From Wuchereria bancrofti (Eukaryota; Nematoda; Chromadorea; Rhabditida; Onchocercidae): DNA of 64,000 nucleotides. Location: the NCBI GenBank assembly GCA_005281725.1, contig SSBO01000008.1, positions 682,001 to 746,000 on the forward strand, written 5' to 3'. Under the pieces are notes generated by a model, which was not told the origin of the DNA, ran no database searches, and saw nothing but the letters and a program-made list of their open reading frames with translations. Positions 56,701 through 64,000 of this stretch are shown in pieces. How positions within the stretch are numbered: the stretch's first letter is position 1; each line of letters starts with the position of its first letter. Position numbers and translations under genes: made by a program.

Positions 56701-59700
56701 AAACGAACATGGATCAAACGGTTGGTTAAGTAATATCGAAAAACGGATATTTAAATGAATGTAAGTGGAAGATAGATTAAACGGTTATAAGCAAACATGT
56801 GAATATGTTATCCATAAATGATGATTAAATAGAAGTAGAAGACAGTAAAATTATTTTCAAAAAGAAATTTTTAAAACTAAAAAAATTACTGGTAATAATA
56901 ATGAAATATTGCCATCATGAAATGATTTCGGATTTTTCTTTTTTATTGATTTACCGCAACATATCCATGCTATGTGCTCCATTAAACTGTAATTGAAAAT
57001 AAGGGAAGAAAAAAGTTGCAAAATTTTATTTTATGTTTTAAAAATGGCTAATAATAAGCATAATGTCTTGTTATTACTATCAATTGATAAGATTTTTAGT
57101 AGTTTACACATACAATCCATTATCAATTATTCATATTTTAAAATGTTTTACAAACATTTATTTAAATTCTTTTTTAAATTTTAAAAACATTTATTTGAAA
57201 TAATGTTATTACTAGATGTGAACATTTTGTTGTTTTATTATTCATTGATAAAATTTAAATCAATTACTAATTACAAGATTTATTATGGATTACTAATTCA
57301 GTAATAAATAATTTTAAACTATTCTTATATGAACTAATCTCATATTTTAAACTATTCTTATATGTTAAAATTAAATTAATTTCCAACTCAAAACTATGTA
57401 TAACCCTTAAAATGTTTAATTATAGCCTTAGTACAATTGATTTTTCAAAAAAAAAAATTATAATTTCATAGTTAATTTTTTGTCTATCATTTTATTTGCT
57501 TTTTTGATTTAATTTCTTAATCATTTTATTGGCGTTTTTTACTATCTGTTACTAGCTTGTATTATTGATTATTTTGTTACGATATGTTTATTTTTTATTT
57601 GATTCGACTTGTCGTCAATTTTTACACTTTAATTTTTAAAAATAGAAATAGTAATGACCTCATAAATTGAATCCAAAATCGTTCCAAAACTCGAAATGAT
57701 TGTCGACCAAGCTTATGTAGAATCATTAATACAAGTGGTATACCGATTGTTGCATACAACATTACCGCTAATCTACCAAGTTTACTCTGAGCTGTTATAT
57801 TACCATAACCGATCGTTGTGTATGTTGTCACTAAATATTTTGATATCCACTTGTATCATATCATAACATATATCATGTCATCATATATCACACCATATAT
57901 ATATTATGTCATATATTATTATATCACATCATATCATATTACATAGTATTATATCATAATCATAATCACACCGTATCACATCAATAAATTGAACGGTTTT
58001 CATTCTTTGTGAAAATAAATTTGGAATTTCCTTTTTTAAATAATTATTTCAAAAATTACACTTTTAAGATTATTTATTAATTGTTCTTTAAAGAGAAGCT
58101 AAAAAGCCCAGCTAAAAATTCAGAAAATCATGAGTAAAAATATTAAATTCATATTAAAGGAGAGATTTTTCTTCTTTTTTATTAAAAATGTTAGCAAAAT
58201 TCTTCGCGATAATTTTTTTTTNTTTTTTTTTCATTCTTTTTATTAAAAATGTTGGCAAAAATTTTAATTGAATCAAAAATTCAAAAAAAAGTGAATAAAA
58301 ACTATGAAAAAATGAAAACTGAGCATAAAGTAAAGTATAGAAAAATAAGGTATGCCAAAAGTGTTTGGTATAATACAAAAGATATTTATCTACTATACTT
58401 GATTATAACAAAAATAATCAGAAGTTATCTTTTCTATCATTTATCATTTTTTTATCAATGTACTAGAATAGTTACCAGCTAAAAACATTGCATTCCAGAA
58501 TGTCCAAGTTGGAGTAAAGAGATGAGTTAAACCAGTTAATGTTTTGAAACGAAACAGTGCAGCGTTCATTTTACGGCGCACAACAATTGGACTAACATTT
58601 TCTTCTAGCGCAATTTCCCAATATCTTAATGACAGCTGGAAACTTGTAAAAAGTAATTAAAAACGTACCAATTATCAAATTTAACTTTTAAATTCTTAAC
58701 ATTTAAATTTGAAATCTAATTTATTTTTTATATATTTTTATGCACGAAATAATAAAAAGTCGTTTTCTTTTCTCAAAATCATTTGCACAATGATCTGACT
58801 ATTTTATGTATAATAGTAGATTATTAGTTAACAAAAATATAATTATTTTTACTTTTAATTTGAATATATGAACTGATATAAAAGAGATAAAAAAACAGTA
58901 ATATGATTGACAAGAAAAATATTTATAATACTCTACTGAATAATAAAATATTTTAATTTTAGGCATAATTATGATACAACGCTTAACAAGATAAGAAATA
59001 AGCTTAGATAGGATAAGGATTTTCTACAATCTTGAGATAGTACAAATAATTTTTCTTATCATCTGTTAAGTCTATATTATCATACCTTTATCTAATTAAA
59101 ATTCAAAAAGTGTAAAACAGATTGACAATATTTGGTAGATGTAGAAGTTATTTATTTGTAGTAATGTTACCTGTTCAGTATAATTTCGAAGGGCATACAT
59201 TTGACCAAAATTATTACTAAAGTGATTGAGCCATATAATTTCCGGATATTGTGGTTGTAATATTTTAGCTTTATAACTTTCCTGATCCGATAAATGATAC
59301 ATATTTAGAATGTACCAATAAACAGCCTATAACGTTTATTTCTTGACTTTACTTTTCTAAGCAATATATGATTGATACATTAATATTTAACAAATAATTC
59401 CACCATAATGATAAATATTTACCGATGTACAAATTTTACCATAATTAATCATTTAAAAACTCAAAGCTAGAAATAATAATCAAATAACCTTATCAATTCC
59501 ATTTAATGCAAAACGTTTATAAACTCGAATATTTTCATTAAGTTCAAATCGATTATTGCCATATTTGAATCGAATTTGTCGTATTACTTTTTCAATATTT
59601 AGTATAATTTGATGCATGGAATGTTCCTCCCAATCAAAGTATACTTTCTTCTGATTTAACATTAATCGTTCAGTGGGACATTCAATCAAATAAAAAATTA

Positions 59701-60433
59701 AACCACCGAAGAATGAATAAGCTATCAAGATGAAAACCGGAAATGTCGAATGAACAATGGATCTGTTATAGATATGCTGTAAATTGTAAAATTATTTAGT
59801 TACCATTTGATATTATCATTTTTTATCATTTTATAAAAGAAATTTAATGAGTTTAAAAGGAAAAAATAGATAAGAAAAAAGATGGCACAGCTGTAGCTTC
59901 TACAATAAAAAATTATTTCTTACTGTAAGTATAACTCTGAACTAATGAGATGATACAATTATAGTTATCATCTATCATCACAAAAATATACAAACTATTT
60001 AAATGCTTATTTTTCTTCTCGATTTGTTATTGTAAAAAAAATAAAAACAAAAATGAACAAACAATTTTATTTAATTAACTGTCAGTTTTAATAAGTACAA
60101 ATTAACAATCATCTCTTTATTTTAGTGTAAAAATGTCATTTTTTATTTGAACCTGTAATTGAGAACAAAAACGTTTGAATAAAGATTTTGTTTTGTTCGA
60201 TTTCTGATGGCAACATTTGATAGATTCATCGGATATATGTTGTAATGATTTCAAATTTTCCTCACTTNNNNNNCTCTTTATTTTAGTGTAAAAATGTCAT
60301 TTTTTATTTGAACCTGTAATTGAGAACAAAAACGTTTGAATAAAGATTTTGTTTTGTTCGATTTCTGATGGCAACATTTGATAGATTCATCGGATATATG
60401 TTGTAATGATTTCAAATTTTCCTCACTTTTTTT
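50737..60433 (-). CDS. Two-pore-domain potassium channel (TWK/K2P family), 5' end uncertain
   Basis: Thirteen exons join in phase: 60314-60433, 59489-59776, 59171-59326, 58476-58635, 57659-57830, 56955-56986, 56134-56238, 55718-55908, 55000-55155, 54377-54537, 54006-54109, 51465-51592, 50737-50874 (1911 nt, 636 residues; the initiating exon is not certain). M1 is about 48-72, P1 filter TTIGYGN at 246-252, M2 about 258-283, M3 about 303-322, P2 filter TTIGYGD at 340-346 and M4 about 355-380. Two such pores with four membrane segments define K2P leak channels, which set resting potential in muscle and neurons. The M1-P1 external loop is long (about 150 residues). A cytosolic C-terminal tail of about 255 residues follows, basic at first. 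The 32-nt exon and the M3 acceptor are the least certain: an acceptor at 56254 would give a more typical M3 but breaks phase. Several exons are duplicated by assembly artifacts at 53411 and 60268-60273. Confidence 0.91.
51720..55102. repeat. Exact direct duplication flanking gap at 53411, carrying K2P exons
   Basis: Bases 51720-53410 (1691 bp) are repeated at 53412-55102 around the single N. The copies hold two complete K2P exons (54377-54537 and 54006-54109, mirrored at 52685-52845 and 52314-52417) and part of a third (55000-55155, mirrored at 53308-53410). Reading both copies as real would insert an out-of-order repeat in the channel tail. Interpreted as an unmerged contig overlap. Confidence 0.95.
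57836..57980. repeat. ATATCA-type degenerate tandem repeat in a K2P intron
   Basis: About 145 bp of degenerate CATATCATAT and TATCACACC units just upstream of the exon with the first pore filter (the - strand gene runs leftward). Composition resembles the block at 11.3-12.06 kb. Confidence 0.75.
58178..58262. repeat. Gap at 58222 in a poly-T run, with a nearby imperfect repeat
   Basis: The single N at 58222 sits between two T9 runs. About 25 bp (TTATTAAAAATGTT, then A/GGCAAAA) occur at both 58180 and 58240 with mismatches. Unlike the other gaps there is no long exact duplication, so the join may rest only on the homopolymer. It lies in a K2P intron. Confidence 0.6.
60113..60428. repeat. Exact direct duplication flanking 6-N gap at 60268-60273
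   Basis: Bases 60113-60267 (155 bp) are repeated at 60274-60428. Each copy contains nearly all of the first recognised K2P exon (60314-60433; the truncated twin is 60153-60267). Interpreted as an unmerged contig overlap. Confidence 0.93.
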
Positions 60434-62162
60434 CTATAAAAAAAATTATTCACATTAATATAATTACTATATTTATTTCAAATGTTAGTTGTAACAAGAA
60501 TTAATTTCTTACTTGGAAATATTATAATTAAAATTTATTTATTCATAATTTAGCGCTAGCTTATGTTAGATAATTATAATTATTGCTTTTGATGCTTTCC
60601 TATGAATAGCATTTTCACTTTTAATTTATTGCAAACAGAAAAGATAAAAATAAAATATTGTATTATAGCATCAAAAAACCAATTAATCATGTATGACATC
60701 ATTTGGAATAATCATATATATATATGTTAAGTCAATCAGTAAAATATTAATTAACTCAATAATAACAAAGTAAATTATAGTCTTTCTTTTTTTTGCTGGA
60801 TATAACTAAATAGAAAGAAAAAAATGGAAGGAATAATTTACAGGACTGAATGACTTGAAATTGTATAATGAGTTTTGTAATAATTGACATGAGAGAGTAG
60901 ATTGTTGCCGTTTTTGGTGGAAAGCAGATAGGATAGGATCGGTTGGCTTCATTTATTACATTCATACATTCATGGCTTGCTTATTAGTTCATAATTTTTG
61001 AATATATCGATAAAGAAATTATTATAATTAATTTAGATTCTTTTATATTCTATAATAAATCTTATCCGGTTCTCTTATCTATTTTGGTGCGCTTAATCAA
61101 TAATGCCTTTGTATAATAAATATATTTTAGGATAACAAAGACTAAGATTGATAATTTATTTGACATTAAATGACAACAACTTTCTTTTTTCATCCATAAT
61201 TTTAAATTGTAATTATTAAATTAAAATTTCTAAGTTAAATAATTCAATGCAATGAAGCAAAAAATAAGATGATGCATGTTGGAGTAATATTGAGCATATG
61301 ATCTATGAAACGAACCAAAGATAATAATTACTGAAACATAATTGAACTCTTAAGTAACTTTTTTTTTTAGAAATCTTTGCATACAAAAAGAAAAAATAGA
61401 TTTAGTTTAAATTTTTTTATAACTCATTTCCAACGCAACTTTCTCATTTCAAAAATATCTTACGTAAAAATTGCAATCAAACAACCATGCGGCTTTATTA
61501 ATAATAGCAAACAGAATATGCAGAATTAGAATATTAATGTTATACTTCTACTTTGCTTTTATATTTTCTACTATCATATTTCTTCATGGTTATGCTTCTT
61601 TATCCTTTTCTTTTTGTTAACTTCAATTTAAATTGCTTCATTTATTTTAATTCATTTCACTATTCTCACTGATATTTCATTTCCTTATTTAAGCCTATTT
61701 CAAATGTATTAATTTTAGTAAAGATCTACAATATTTTTATTTATATTTGAAACCTGTCCCATTTTAAAGAAAAAAAAAATTTTTTTCAGCTATGTAGAAT
61801 TAGCAAATGAAAAGACTTCATTCATCAGTGACTTTACTCAAATGAAATACAAGAGAAATTTTATTTAAACTCAAATGTATTTAACATAAACAAATGTGAA
61901 AAAATAAGTAAAGGGAAATATATATCACAATATTTCAAACTCAAAATAAATATTGTTTTTATTAAGGACGAATAATTCAGTTATTTACAAGCTACAAACA
62001 TGATTTTTTCCTTTTCCTCCTTGCAACATTCCTATAAAAATTGTCGTATACAGAGATGATAAAACATTTTCTTCAAGTTGTTTGCACACCAATATTCCTT
62101 ACATTTTTTTAGATTTTTTTCATTGAAAACGATATTTCAAAAAATAATGTTAGACTAAAAGG
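60434..62162. other. Intergenic region between SPT3 and K2P genes
   Basis: About 1.7 kb. It should contain the K2P start. One candidate is an ATG frame from 60965 leftward on the - strand; a GTCATT donor after codons for Ile-Gln-Phe-Gln would meet the next exon in phase 0, but evidence is thin. A reverse-strand AATAAA near 61958-61963 could end the SPT3 transcript. Otherwise AT-rich with no recognised feature. Confidence 0.45.
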
Positions 62163-63941
62163 CTAATATTGAAATGATCCTAAAATAATATTACCACCAA
62201 TCATATATGCTTTATTTTTTCGTAACGATTCTTCGTAATGTCTCGGTTGCAAAGCTTTGAAAGGATAAATATCAACGAAATGATTCTTTCCCTCTTCTTT
62301 TCGTGACCATAATGCACCCTCAACCATTGAGCAGATCATTTCACATGCAATATAGTTCAAAATCATTAAAGCATTTGCAGCAATTTCAGGATCACCTAAC
62401 CATTTCAAAAATCGACTAATTCTTGCTTTCCTGCAATTTATAGAGAAACTGAATTAAACATAATTTCATCTTTTGTCTAAATATTCCATTTTTCAAACAT
62501 TATTCATTCAAGTATCTAATGTAATAAACACTCAATTGCATATTGGATAGGCAATTGAAAGCTTTCTAAAAGAAATTTAATTGTTGAATTATGATTCTTC
62601 AGCTATTAGTGTATTTTTATTCAGATAATCATAGTTGCAGCATATTATGATATAAAATTAGATTTGAATTTTAAAATTTTAAAGTTACAAAAGTAAATTT
62701 GAATATTTGACTAATACCTAACACCATGTCCAGCACAGAAACTATATGTTCTTGCTATTGTATAATCTTTATACTCATCTTCATCCATCAATGCCGTACG
62801 TTCTGATAATCGTTTCAATCGTTCACGTTTTTCTTCATCAACTTTTACATCACTTTTTAAATATCTCTGTAATTCGCCCGTCACATCGAATAATCCAACA
62901 GTATCATATATTGATTGTGCTCTAAAATAGAATATAGAATATAAATAAGCAATCTGCATAAGTAACTTTTCTCTTACATTAAACTGAAAAAGATTATTTT
63001 GACATATTTTCGTTAACTATTTAATATTATAAATCTTTATTAGTCATATTTATCAATAAAATGCTCAATATTGAATTTAACAAGTCAATTGGTAGCAACT
63101 TTACTACAAATTATTACAACTATTTTGTAGTAAAAAATACCCCATTGTATATAAAGCTAATTATACAGTTTGGCTAATTACATATTTTTAGTGATCACTA
63201 GGACATTTCAATAAAATAATAGTCATAAGCAAACATAAAGCTTCATATTTTACAACGCAAGATCTAATATTTATATTATTCACTAAAGTTGCATTAAAAT
63301 ATTTAAGTTGCTTGTGAAATAAATTTAAAAGATTAACAGCAAATCGTTTTAGAAAATTAATTAATGACAAACTCTTTTCCACAAAAATCTGAACTAGTAC
63401 TGGGAACTTCAGCCAGAATATCACAATCCGCTTCATAATCTTCATTGAAACCTTTTAATAAATCAGCCGACTGAAAAAATTTACTTTACTTTTCTTTTCT
63501 TCAAGTCAATACAGTTTTTAATTTTCAATATAAAAATGACATTATACGAGTTCCATTTCATCTCTAATGATAACTCATTATTAAATGTCCTTTCTCCTAT
63601 CACTTTTAAATTCACTTATGAAAATTAAAAGACTAACAGCGAATCATTTTCGAAAATTAATTAGTCATAAACTCTTTTCCAAGAAAATATATAATATATG
63701 GTACTGTTTCAGTTATTAGATTCCAGTTTCAAATGACATAAAGATAATTTTCATAATTACAAAAATATATGCAACATGAATGTGAGAATTCTTTAAAAGA
63801 TAAATTCCTTTTTAAAATACTATCCTGGAGGAAAAAAATGTTTATGAATTGCTTACTTTAGCCATACGATAAATCCGACCAAGATGAAAAGGTTTTTTGC
63901 GTAAAAGAAATAATAAATCAACACATTCGATTCTTTTACGG
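62163..63941 (-). CDS. supt3h: SPT3/SUPT3H-like SAGA complex subunit (5' end outside window)
   Basis: Four 3' exons: 63857-63941, 63373-63470, 62718-62921, 62163-62430, joined in phase; the first exon here begins mid-codon, so more lies to the right of the window or near its edge. The order of motifs matches human SUPT3H: histone-fold end VDLLFLLRKKPFHLGRIYR, a variable acidic linker, FDVTGELQRYL, then VDEEKRERLKRLSERT, MDEDEYKDYTIARTYSFC, RFLKWLGDPEI and a helical block ALMILNYIACEMICSMVEGA. SPT3 is a histone-fold subunit of the SAGA coactivator that helps deliver TATA-binding protein to promoters in the nucleus. About 218 residues are visible. The linker exon donor (GAGTTTGT) was chosen because it is the one that keeps phase. 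The protein ends NIILGSFQY. Confidence 0.87.
63311..63690. repeat. Diverged tandem duplication with 300 bp spacing at an SPT3 exon end
   Basis: Bases 63311-63390, covering the end of the SPT3 linker exon and its 5' intron part, are matched at roughly 80 percent by 63611-63690. Landmarks GATTAACAGC/GACTAACAGC and AAACTCTTTTCCA occur in both. The right-hand copy falls in the preceding intron and is not coding. Confidence 0.7.
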
Positions 63942-64000
63942 CTGTAGAAAAATCGAAATTAAAAACGAACTTTAAGACTTTAAAAAAGTGTGAAAAGTAA

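Noticed and set aside
60756..60965. First exon of the K2P channel beginning at 60965
   Set aside because: Phase can be made to fit with a GTCATT donor, but there is no sequence similarity to support it, so it is only mentioned as a candidate.

Overview
This window looks like an AT-rich nematode genome, most likely a filarial (spirurid) worm. The support is strong A+T bias, many short GT-AG introns with TTTCAG-type acceptors, and clearly metazoan genes whose exons I could join in phase. The species assignment is inference. Nothing bacterial, viral, CRISPR-like or transposase-like was seen.

Layout. Positions 1-13371 are a gene-poor, very AT-rich stretch with simple repeats and a striking GT-rich/AC-rich minisatellite at about 10.8-12.06 kb. 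On the + strand, 13372-26558 carries a three-exon gene with a very long first intron. It encodes a small secreted, probably GPI-anchored protein with three acidic EGSG glycosaminoglycan-attachment motifs. Another gene-poor stretch runs to about 36.8 kb, ending with a 38-39 bp minisatellite and a GC-richer tRNA-like island. Also on the + strand, 36870-39552 is a seven-exon NADAR-domain gene (YbiA/DUF1768 family, linked to ADP-ribose chemistry). From 41.3 kb to the right edge all recognised genes lie on the - strand. From right to left these are an SPT3/SUPT3H subunit of SAGA (5' end outside the window), a two-pore-domain (TWK/K2P) potassium channel, an Aurora kinase, the ribosome-assembly factor MRTO4/Mrt4, and, 134 bp downstream of it, an unrecognised single-pass membrane protein. 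I see no shared pathway among them; the last two could be an operon.

Assembly. Ten gaps (N runs) are present. At nine of them the sequence just before the gap is repeated exactly just after it (155 bp to about 1.7 kb); at the tenth only a T9 run is shared. This is the signature of contig ends that overlap but were not merged, so about 9.8 kb of the window is probably artificial. Several exons of the K2P channel appear twice for this reason.

Gene models were built by hand from splice signals and phase. All multi-exon totals given here are divisible by three. Starts, very short exons and family names remain predictions because no search could be run.
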